Shown here in pieces: positions 6,933 to 12,272 of a stretch of DNA of 12,272 nt. The notes below the pieces were generated by a model that was not told the origin of the DNA, did no database searches, and saw only the letters and a list, made by a program, of their open reading frames with translations. The DNA lies in assembly GCA_016186145.1 (NCBI GenBank), contig JACPMF010000016.1:1-12272 (forward strand), written 5' to 3'. This stretch comes from Candidatus Sungiibacteriota bacterium. Lineage in GTDB: Bacteria; Patescibacteria; Paceibacteria; Sungbacterales; SURF-37. The position numbers and the translations under genes are program-made. The first letter of the stretch is position 1. Every line of letters begins with the position of its first letter.

Positions 6933-8393
6933 TCACTTGGGACGCATTGTCGGAAATAAGACCACCTCTTTTATATTATGGGTATCCGTCAAAAGCATAA
7001 CCAGACGGTCAATGCCGATGGCAGCCCCCGCGGCCGGAGGCATACCGTATTCAAGCGCTTCAACAAAATCCTTATCCGGTGGGTGGGATTCAAAACCGCC
7101 TTTTTGTCTAATTTTTTCCTGTTCCTCAAAGCGCTTCGCTTGATCCAGAGGATCATTGAGTTCAGAAAAAGCATTAACAATTTCAAGCCCGCCGGCAATC
7201 AGCTGAAAACGCCTAACCGTTGAAGAATCTACGGCGGTCTTTTTGGCAAGCGGGGAAATGTCAACAGGGTGATGTATAACAAAAACCGGATCAATCAGGC
7301 GCGGTCTGCATATTTTTTTATAAATCTCGTCAGCAATTTTTCCTTTAGGTTCATGCGGGCCAACCTCCACACCCAGTTTATGAGCTTTTGTAACAAGCGT
7401 ATCACGAGTTTCTTTTTCATAATCGGCTATCAAGGCGTATTGTTTCAATAAATCAGTAAATTTGATTCGCGGAAACTTTTTGGAGAAATTTATTGTCTTT
7501 CCGTCAAAAATAATTTGGTTTTTCAACCCCAATTTTTTTAAGAAAAAAGAGACGGCGCGCTCAACGCAGCTCATCATTTTGTTCTCATCCCAGTAAGCCG
7601 CGTACCATTCAACCATCGTAAATTCCGGATTGTGAGTAACATCAATCCCTTCGTTTCTAAAACTCCGCCCGAGCTCATATATTTTCTCAAAACCGCCAAC
7701 TAAGAGTTCCTTCAAATAAAGCTCCGGAGCGATACGTAAATATAAATCAATATCAAGGGCGTTGTGACGAGTTTTGAACGGCCGCGCAAGCGCCCCTCCG
7801 GGAATCGGATGGAGAATCGGGGTCTCAGCCTCTAAAAACCCTTCACGGTCAAAAAACTCACGAACGGTTTTTATTATTCTTGAACGAAAAATAAAACGCC
7901 CGCGCACCTCTTCGTTCATTAAAATATCTAAATAGCGTCTGCGGAACCGCTCTTCTACATCCTGCAAACCATGCCATTTCTCTGGAAGAGGACGGAGGGA
8001 TTTTGCAAGCATGCGCCACTTTGAGGCCTCGATGGTCGGTTCTCCGCGTTTTGTCTTGAAAAGTTTACCGGAGACTTCAAGAAAATCGCCTATGTCAACC
8101 GCATCAAGAAAAAGCTGATACGATTTCCCCAGGGTGTCTTTCTTGAAAAACGCCTGAATTTTGCCGCTCTCATCGCGGAGGTCAAGAAAGACCGAACCTC
8201 CATGCTCACGCTTCGCAATAATCCTCCCCGCCGCGACAAGGTTTTTTTTTGCGCGGGCGAGTTTTAGAAAATTTTTAAGAAGCTCGGCAATTGTTTGCTT
8301 CCGAGCTGTCTGGGCGGGATATGAATCAAAACCAGCCTCGTGTAGCCGGTTAAGTTTTTTTATTCTTTCATTTCTAATATCTTCAAGAGGCAT
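6933..8393 (-). CDS. lysS: lysyl-tRNA synthetase, class II
   Basis: From the ATG at 8393 the protein has 486 residues and begins MPLEDIRNERIKKLNRLHEA, the usual LysRS start. The open frame runs 14 codons further upstream to 8435 but crosses the promoter. An N-terminal OB-fold (about 50-130) recognises the anticodon. The class II core contains the PILHPIPGGALARPF region (about 192-206), motif 2 RSFRNEGIDVTHNPEFT (243-259) and motif 3 GIDRLVMLLT (460-469), followed by FPTMRPK at the end. It charges tRNA-Lys in the cytoplasm. A family signature normally read GGLGIGIDR is AAGAAIGIDR here (a mild divergence). The start is preceded by an extended -10, so the message is probably nearly leaderless. 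rdgB follows 64 nt downstream and is likely co-transcribed. Confidence 0.97.
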   Translation of the reverse strand: MPLEDIRNERIKKLNRLHEAGFDSYPAQTARKQTIAELLKNFLKLARAKKNLVAAGRIIAKREHGGSVFLDLRDESGKIQAFFKKDTLGKSYQLFLDAVDIGDFLEVSGKLFKTKRGEPTIEASKWRMLAKSLRPLPEKWHGLQDVEERFRRRYLDILMNEEVRGRFIFRSRIIKTVREFFDREGFLEAETPILHPIPGGALARPFKTRHNALDIDLYLRIAPELYLKELLVGGFEKIYELGRSFRNEGIDVTHNPEFTMVEWYAAYWDENKMMSCVERAVSFFLKKLGLKNQIIFDGKTINFSKKFPRIKFTDLLKQYALIADYEKETRDTLVTKAHKLGVEVGPHEPKGKIADEIYKKICRPRLIDPVFVIHHPVDISPLAKKTAVDSSTVRRFQLIAGGLEIVNAFSELNDPLDQAKRFEEQEKIRQKGGFESHPPDKDFVEALEYGMPPAAGAAIGIDRLVMLLTDTHNIKEVVLFPTMRPK

Positions 8394-8402
8394 ATTACTA
8401 TA

Positions 8403-8411
8403 ATTATAACA
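8403..8411 (-). promoter_or_regulatory. extended -10 promoter of lysS
   Basis: The minus strand reads TGT-TATAAT (8411-8403), then 9 nt, then the lysS ATG at 8393. The expected start leaves a leader of only about 2-4 nt with no Shine-Dalgarno. No strong -35 is visible. It also supports choosing 8393 over upstream in-frame starts. Confidence 0.55.
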
Positions 8412-8441
8412 CACCGCGTAAATTATTAAAATCACTCAAAT

Positions 8442-8466
8442 AAAAAGCCCCACTATCAAGCGGGGG
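8442..8466 (-). terminator. intrinsic terminator of the small membrane protein gene
   Basis: On the minus strand CCCC (8465-8462) pairs with GGGG (8451-8448), with a short CT/AG extension inside, and runs into C then TTTTT (8446-8442). The gene's stop codon lies inside the hairpin. It insulates this gene from lysS, whose own promoter follows. Confidence 0.65.
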
Positions 8467-8680
8467 ATGTTTTGTTTATCTTTTTAGCGCCGTGGTAACG
8501 CTCTACATAACTTTGTAATTTTGCAGAAAGCTGCCAAACAGAGAAACCCGAAAGAGTAAAAATTGTACCAACAACAACCAGTATTTTTGCTAAAAATGTT
8601 GGCTCGTGAATGACATAATCGGCAACAATAACCATCGCGAGACCAATGAGCATAACCGCAAAAGCTGCAATTCTAAACAT
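8456..8680 (-). CDS. small two-helix membrane protein, 74 aa
   Basis: Residues about 3-24 (RIAAFAVMLIGLAMVIVADYVI) and 31-52 (AKILVVVGTIFTLSGFSVWQL) form two hydrophobic helices joined by a short HEPTF loop, followed by a basic, hydrophilic C-terminal tail. GAGGG (8694-8690) sits 9 nt before the ATG and acts as a Shine-Dalgarno. A promoter candidate (8750-8722) and a terminator (8466-8442) make it a separate single-gene unit. I recognise no family. It resembles many uncharacterised small inner-membrane proteins, and no function is assigned. Confidence 0.72.
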   Translation of the reverse strand: MFRIAAFAVMLIGLAMVIVADYVIHEPTFLAKILVVVGTIFTLSGFSVWQLSAKLQSYVERYHGAKKINKTSPA

Positions 8681-8721
8681 TTCGCTTTTCCCTCTTTTTA
8701 TTTAACCTTCACGCCTTGTTA

Positions 8722-8750
8722 AAAATAGCAAAAATGTTGATAAAAATCAA
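8722..8750 (-). promoter_or_regulatory. promoter of the small membrane protein gene
   Basis: TTGATT (8750-8745), 17 nt, then TATTTT (8727-8722), with TGC directly before the -10. The leader would be about 35 nt and would carry the GAGGG ribosome binding site. It lies just after the terminator of the 37-codon gene. Confidence 0.5.
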
Positions 8751-8762
8751 TACGGTCTCTGC

Positions 8763-8788
8763 AAAAACAAAAACGGCTTAATGCCGTT
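8763..8788 (-). terminator. intrinsic terminator of the 37-codon gene
   Basis: On the minus strand AACGGC (8788-8783) pairs with GCCGTT (8777-8772) over ATTAA, followed by TTTGTTTTT. It begins 1 nt after the stop codon of the small gene, as expected for a complete cistron. Confidence 0.8.
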
Positions 8789-8789
8789 G

Positions 8790-8903
8790 TTATGTGTGTA
8801 CAATCTTCATACCGCGCGTTGGAGTTCTAACATAAATAAACTTCGGCCCTTTTGGCTTTGTGAGCATCCAGAGGGGCATTCTGTTTGAAAATTTTCCACG
8901 CAT
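8790..8903 (-). CDS. 37-aa highly basic small protein, unknown function
   Basis: An ATG at 8903 opens 37 codons ending in TAA (8792-8790). GGGGG (8915-8911) lies 7 nt upstream as a Shine-Dalgarno. A TTGACA/TATATT promoter lies about 40 nt before that, and an intrinsic terminator starts 1 nt after the stop. All four signals bracket this frame exactly. The product has nine Lys/Arg and no Asp or Glu. It begins MRGKFSNRMPLWML, has a KPKGPKFIYVR centre and ends RGMKIVHT, with no membrane helix. Such composition suits a nucleic-acid or ribosome-bound peptide (inference). It does not match bL34, bL36 or bTHX as I know them. It is shorter than the cutoffs used by most gene callers. Confidence 0.65.
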   Translation of the reverse strand: MRGKFSNRMPLWMLTKPKGPKFIYVRTPTRGMKIVHT

Positions 8904-8949
8904 TCTATATCCCCCTTTGTTTTGTTATATGTCAACGACCTAACAAAAT

Positions 8950-8979
8950 AATATAGCACACAAGATACAATTCTGTCAA
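8950..8979 (-). promoter_or_regulatory. promoter of the 37-codon gene
   Basis: A full-consensus TTGACA (8979-8974), an 18-nt spacer ending in TGC, then TATATT (8955-8950). It begins 4 nt after the greA stop codon. The predicted start near 8943 gives a leader of about 40 nt. Confidence 0.65.
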
Positions 8980-8982
8980 AAA

Positions 8983-9438
8983 TCAACTGATCTTCTGTAT
9001 TTTATAATTTACTAATCCGGCCGGCGTTTTAACTTCGGCTACATCGCCAACCTTCTTGCCCAAAAAAGATCGTCCAAGAGGCGACTCATTAGAAATCATT
9101 CCCTTAGCCGGATCGGCCTCCTCGGAACCTACAATAGTGAAAGCCTCCTTTCCGTGATCAGATTCAACATCAACAGTAGCTCCGACCTGAACCGTACTTA
9201 AATTCGTGGGTTTGCGTATAACTACTATGTTTCGAAGAATCTCTTCGCGTTCTGAAATCTGCGCCTCGTTCAAGGACTGCGCTTCTTTGGCTTCCTGATA
9301 TTCGGCGTTCTCCGAAAGATCGCCAAGAGCTTTTGCGGTCTCCAGGCGCTCGGCAATCTCCCGCCTCTTGGTCGTTTTCAGATCCCCTAATTCCCTTTTT
9401 AATTTTTCAAGCCCCTCGGGGCTTATGTACTCTGCCAT
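8983..9438 (-). CDS. greA: transcript cleavage factor GreA
   Basis: The 151-residue protein is close to the usual GreA length of about 158. The N-terminal coiled-coil hairpin (about 1-72) carries the catalytic tip GDLSENAEYQEAKE (39-52), with the metal-coordinating acidic pair Asp40 and Glu43. The C-terminal FKBP-like domain (about 80-151) includes SNESPLGRSFLGKKVGD (116-132), which contacts RNA polymerase. GreA enters the secondary channel and stimulates RNA polymerase to cleave backtracked transcripts. It has no Shine-Dalgarno. Its start codon lies inside one arm of a long inverted repeat (9436-9489), downstream of a strong promoter and a folded leader, so translation may be controlled by structure. 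Confidence 0.96.
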   Translation of the reverse strand: MAEYISPEGLEKLKRELGDLKTTKRREIAERLETAKALGDLSENAEYQEAKEAQSLNEAQISEREEILRNIVVIRKPTNLSTVQVGATVDVESDHGKEAFTIVGSEEADPAKGMISNESPLGRSFLGKKVGDVAEVKTPAGLVNYKIQKIS

Positions 9439-9489
9439 GTTTGTCGAAAATTATGAGCTTGTAGCGAAATAATTTTCGCTACAAACATG
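9436..9489 (-). promoter_or_regulatory. start-codon-sequestering inverted repeat upstream of greA
   Basis: CATGTTTGT and CGAAAATTAT (9436-9454) pair with ATAATTTTCG and ACAAACATG (9469-9489), giving 19 bp with a single 2-nt bulge. The greA ATG (9438-9436) is in the arm. A competing hairpin, TTGTAGCGAAA-TAAT-TTTCGCTACAA (9459-9484, 11 perfect bp), uses one arm of the first and cannot coexist with it. The pair resembles a two-state switch, but it may equally be a palindromic repeat. There is no terminator-like T tract. Confidence 0.6.
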
Positions 9490-9493
9490 AGCA

Positions 9494-9657
9494 CCCCGTA
9501 TAAATTTTGCCACCTTATACCTTGCGGCGCGCGTGACCGAATAGGTCAACCCACAATGGGCGAAGCGCGCCGCCACGTTAATCAAAAATTACTTTATATA
9601 ATAAAAGATCTCTCCCTTTTCGCAAAATTTGTACGGGGCGACATTACATATAATGCT
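9494..9657 (-). ncRNA. structured RNA: greA leader or independent small RNA
   Basis: A consensus promoter (9689-9662) would start an RNA near 9656. The 5' end can form CATTA-TATG-TAATG. A long-range stem then closes the domain: CCCCGTACAAATTTTGC (9638-9622) with GCAAAATTTATACGGGG (9510-9494), 16 of 17 positions paired. Inside is a second stem GCGGCGCGC/GCGCGCCGC (9573-9565 with 9532-9524) carrying two hairpins, CCCA-TTG-TGGG and TGACC-TATTC-GGTCA. No convincing reading frame exists. The single P1 mismatch is C-A on the minus RNA but would be G-U on a plus RNA, so strand is not settled by structure; the promoter favours minus. I find no signature of tmRNA, SRP RNA, RNase P or a familiar riboswitch. 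6S RNA remains possible from size and fold. Confidence 0.45.
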
Positions 9658-9661
9658 CCCC

Positions 9662-9689
9662 ATTATATCCACTGGCTTTATTATGTCAA
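9662..9689 (-). promoter_or_regulatory. consensus sigma70 promoter between mrdA and greA
   Basis: TTGACA (9689-9684), a 16-nt spacer, then TATAAT (9667-9662): both hexamers are exact consensus. It starts 3 nt after the mrdA stop codon and points to the structured region and greA. It is the best-matching promoter in the window. Confidence 0.75.
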
Positions 9690-9692
9690 ATG

Positions 9693-11675
9693 TCACTGTG
9701 CATTACTCGCGGTCTGATTATTTCTCACTGCCAGCCACGCCCATAAAATTTCTTTTGCAATCGGAAGGGCATCAGTAGACCCTCCGGTACCTTCTTCAAC
9801 CAATATCGTTACAACCACCTCTGGATCTTGGTATGGAGCGAAAGCCGTAAACCATCCGTGGTTCTTCCCGGAAACCCCGGTTTGTGCAGTCCCTGTCTTG
9901 CCCGCAACGGCGAGTGGAAAATCAGCAAGGGCTGCCGCCGACCCTTCCGTAACGGCAAGCCGCATGCCCTCGCGAACAATCCCGAGCGAGTCGGAGCTTG
10001 CAATCTGCCCGCGAATAATATGCGGACTTATTTCCTTGACAACCGAGCCGTTTTCATCAAGCAAAGACTTTGTCACAAAAGGACGGAAAAGCGTACCCCC
10101 ATTTGCGATTGCCGCCGTGGCAAAATTTACCTGGAGCGGAGTTGCGCCCATGTCCCCTTGGCCAATGGAGGTGATATAGGTATCTCCCAACCGCCAAAAA
10201 GGATCATCGGGCCGTATTCCTTTTTTCTCTTCCGGTCCCGGAACCAGCCCCGCTTTTTCCCCGGGCAGGTCTATGCCGAGACGGGACCCGAAACCGAAAG
10301 CAAAAAGAATTTTCCGAATCCGCTCAATGCCAAGCCCCGTGATATCGCCATAGCCGCCGCCAATGGTATAAAAATAAACATTAGCGGAGAAAGCGATGGC
10401 TCTCCGCAGATCCACCCATCCCAACTTCGACCAGTCCTTAAAAATGCTTTCTTTTTCCGAATCATATGGATTCGGAACCGCGATAAATCCTTCATCGTAG
10501 ATCGCCAGGCCGGCATCAATAATCTTTTCATCAAGCGCGCCTGCGGCAAGAAGTGGCTTTACCGTTGATCCGGGCGGATACGTACCGGAAATCGTCCGGT
10601 CAAAAAACGGCTTATCTTTATTGGTTAAAAAACCCTTAATTGCTTCGCGATTTTTTCCGCGAGATATCACTTCCGGGTCAAACGCGGGAAAGCTGGCGAG
10701 CGCTATAATTCTTCCGTCCCGCGGATCGGAAACAACCGCTGCTCCTGCCCGTTTTCCGGCGGAAGGAATCGCCCGAGCCATAATTTCGTAGACCGCCCGC
10801 TGAAGTTCCACATCAATATTCAAAACGACCGAGGAGCCGGGACTGGCAGCGGTAATAAAACGTTCCCGCAGTGCATCACCCTCCGCATTGATCTCAATAA
10901 TTTTTTTACCCGGTTCCCCTCGGAGCATATCTTCATAAACAAGCTCCGTGCCGCTCTTTCCCGCAAGCCGAACACCGGGAGAGTCGGCGAAAGAGGTAAA
11001 ACCGATAACATGACTCGCCGCGTATCCCAGCGGATACTCTCGTAGCACCGTTTCTTCGATCGAGAGCCCGCGAAAATCCATTTGATTAGTAGCTATTCGA
11101 AGCAGAACCGAACGAGAAACGTCTTGAACGAGCACAACCTCATCCGGCCACGCTTCCGGCGCAAAAAAATCATGCGGCAAGTCTTCTGTTGAACCCTCTT
11201 TTAAAACACTCTCGAACCAAAGCTCTTCAGCCGAACGGCCGAGAAGTGCAGATACGTTTTCAATGGTTTTTCGAAAAACTTCTTCATCTGCAACTTCTCT
11301 CCTCCTTAAAATTAAGAAAAAGGAAGTAGCGTTTGAAGCAATAATCCGGCCATTTCTGTCATATATAAGTCCGCGCGGGGGAGCCGAGAAAAGCGTGTAA
11401 GATATGTTCTTCTGGGATGCGGCATTCAGCTCTTTTCCGCGCACAATTTGTAATTCAACAAGACGGCCAACCACAAGAGAAAAACCCAAAAAAACAGCTA
11501 TGGCCCAAACGATAAAAACGCGCAAAGGAAGAGGGTGCTCTATCCGCCCTTCGCCCCGCACTCGATCGTGGCCAGGCAGATTCACCGCGTCCATGAAGAT
11601 TTCTTCGGGCTCAATAAGACTCCGCGCGGACAGGCCGCCTCCCGGCCGCAACTTTCCAAAAAATCTTTTAAACAT
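9693..11675 (-). CDS. mrdA: penicillin-binding protein 2 (peptidoglycan transpeptidase)
   Basis: The 660-residue protein has a long cytoplasmic N-terminus (about 50 residues), one membrane anchor (about 52-71), a PBP dimerisation domain beginning APPRGLIYDRNGR (98-110), and the transpeptidase domain. All three active-site motifs are present: STVK (Ser370, Lys373), SAN (430-432) and KTG (593-595). GQGDMGATPLQVN (505-517) is also typical. This class B PBP cross-links peptidoglycan during cell elongation, normally with RodA and the MreBCD proteins. The start ATG overlaps the end of the MreD-like gene by 8 bases (11668-11675), pointing to translational coupling; a GGTGA lies just upstream. The overlap with an MreD-like gene favours PBP2 over the division protein FtsI. 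Confidence 0.95.
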   Translation of the reverse strand: MFKRFFGKLRPGGGLSARSLIEPEEIFMDAVNLPGHDRVRGEGRIEHPLPLRVFIVWAIAVFLGFSLVVGRLVELQIVRGKELNAASQKNISYTLFSAPPRGLIYDRNGRIIASNATSFFLILRRREVADEEVFRKTIENVSALLGRSAEELWFESVLKEGSTEDLPHDFFAPEAWPDEVVLVQDVSRSVLLRIATNQMDFRGLSIEETVLREYPLGYAASHVIGFTSFADSPGVRLAGKSGTELVYEDMLRGEPGKKIIEINAEGDALRERFITAASPGSSVVLNIDVELQRAVYEIMARAIPSAGKRAGAAVVSDPRDGRIIALASFPAFDPEVISRGKNREAIKGFLTNKDKPFFDRTISGTYPPGSTVKPLLAAGALDEKIIDAGLAIYDEGFIAVPNPYDSEKESIFKDWSKLGWVDLRRAIAFSANVYFYTIGGGYGDITGLGIERIRKILFAFGFGSRLGIDLPGEKAGLVPGPEEKKGIRPDDPFWRLGDTYITSIGQGDMGATPLQVNFATAAIANGGTLFRPFVTKSLLDENGSVVKEISPHIIRGQIASSDSLGIVREGMRLAVTEGSAAALADFPLAVAGKTGTAQTGVSGKNHGWFTAFAPYQDPEVVVTILVEEGTGGSTDALPIAKEILWAWLAVRNNQTASNAQ

Positions 11676-12162
11676 AGTTCACCAGTCTATTTTGTTTCCA
11701 GCTTCTGAACGCCAGGATACAAAGCCAGACGCCGATGACAAAAACAGCATTCCAAAGAAAAACATCCGGCCACGATGCCCGGTAGAAAGCGGCCATTGTC
11801 TTTAAATCCAGGAAAAACCCCACTATAAGCTGAAGCAGCTGAAAAGAAAAAACACCGACGGCAAGAATAAGTATTTCACGAATAGAACCTTCTCGTTCAA
11901 GAAACCTCGCGGCAGTGAAAAAAATAAATCCGGAAGATACAAAAACCAAAAAGGCTTCCGTAGAAAACGCTCCGTTGACGACGTAGGCCGCAAGTCCCGC
12001 AAAAAGCGAAAACCAAAGAATTTTTACCCGTTCAAGAAAAAGCATGCCGGCGGCCGCCGTCCAAAAAGACAACGGCAGCGTAATACCGAAAAAGAACGGC
12101 AAAAAGGTGCGTTCAAGAAGTAAAGAAAGCAGGAAAGACAAGAATGCTAAAGTAAAAACCAT
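11668..12162 (-). CDS. mreD: MreD-like rod-shape membrane protein
   Basis: The 164-residue product is almost all hydrophobic, with roughly five segments (about 3-25, 28-43, 46-65, 69-86, 94-117) and a last one at 133-153. It ends in a short basic tail. MreD is poorly conserved in sequence, so the call rests on size, topology and position. mreD directly precedes mrdA in the common mreB-mreC-mreD-mrdA order, and here the two overlap by 8 bases. It would help anchor the elongation machinery in the membrane. No Shine-Dalgarno is seen before the ATG at 12162. Confidence 0.68.
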   Translation of the reverse strand: MVFTLAFLSFLLSLLLERTFLPFFFGITLPLSFWTAAAGMLFLERVKILWFSLFAGLAAYVVNGAFSTEAFLVFVSSGFIFFTAARFLEREGSIREILILAVGVFSFQLLQLIVGFFLDLKTMAAFYRASWPDVFLWNAVFVIGVWLCILAFRSWKQNRLVNYV

Positions 12163-12180
12163 TAAAGAATCAAGAATCAG

Positions 12181-12224
12181 GAATTAGGAATTGTGAACAC
12201 GAGACGCACCGCTATTCCTAATTC
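12181..12224. repeat. 11-bp inverted repeat upstream of the mreD-like gene
   Basis: GAATTAGGAAT (12181-12191) and ATTCCTAATTC (12214-12224) are perfect complements with a 22-nt loop. The flank to 12244 is a degenerate repeat of ATTCAT units. No T tract follows on the minus strand. Confidence 0.75.
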
Positions 12225-12243
12225 ATAATTCATTATTCATGAT

Positions 12244-12272
12244 TCATCGCCCTAAAAGCGCCACAAAAAGCG
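12244..12272 (-). CDS. possible C-terminal end of the upstream gene (mreC?)
   Basis: One minus-strand frame entering from the window edge reads LFVALLGR and stops at TGA (12246-12244), 81 nt before the mreD-like start. An mreC gene would be expected here from the usual order, but nine codons cannot confirm it. Confidence 0.25.

Noticed and set aside
8394..8435. Fourteen extra N-terminal codons of lysS
   Set aside because: They cross the TGT-TATAAT promoter, and the MPLEDIRNER start at 8393 is the family-typical one.
9487..9717. 76-codon plus-strand frame over the mrdA-greA spacer
   Set aside because: It runs antisense through the structured region, lacks a ribosome binding site and has no protein-like pattern.

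Overview
The window looks like a chromosomal piece of a Candidate Phyla Radiation bacterium, most likely Patescibacteria/Parcubacteria-like. This is inferred from three things: a 16S rRNA with mismatches to several 'universal' primer and probe sites, a large extra block in variable region V1, and small genes of divergent sequence. All confident genes lie on the minus strand. I see no phage, transposase or CRISPR array.

Layout. 1-1460: 16S rRNA (minus), lacking only its 3' end. 1509-1594: back-to-back divergent promoters, one for the rRNA and one for a 58-codon plus-strand gene (1639-1815) that ends in its own terminator. 2172-3369: a glycoside hydrolase family 1 gene whose extreme 5' end is frameshifted and shortened. 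3388-3888: a four-helix membrane protein. 4026-4154: a possible small RNA ending in a good terminator. 4194-4745: a coiled-coil hypothetical protein. 4784-6100: serS. 6147-6263: two adjacent palindromic elements. 6260-6868: an RdgB/HAM1 nucleotide-pyrophosphatase relative. 6933-8393: lysS. 8456-8680: a small two-helix membrane protein. 8790-8903: a 37-codon gene for a protein with no acidic residues. 8983-9438: greA. 9436-9689: a near-consensus promoter followed by a highly structured leader or RNA. 9693-12162: mrdA (PBP2) and an MreD-like gene, overlapping by 8 bases.

The genes serve core functions: ribosome (16S), tRNA charging (serS, lysS), transcript rescue (greA), nucleotide-pool cleaning (rdgB-like) and cell-wall elongation (mreD-mrdA). 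Transcription appears to be split into many short units. Promoters often have an extended -10 (TGn) element, and several sit so close to the start codon that leaderless mRNAs are likely.

The strongest unexplained signals are: (1) the roughly 165-nt structured region between mrdA and greA, closed by a 17-position long-range stem and followed by mutually exclusive hairpins, one of which buries the greA start codon; (2) the two short complete cistrons at 8790-8903 and 1639-1815; (3) a perfect three-way-junction palindrome at 6147-6202, one of several inverted repeats at gene borders.
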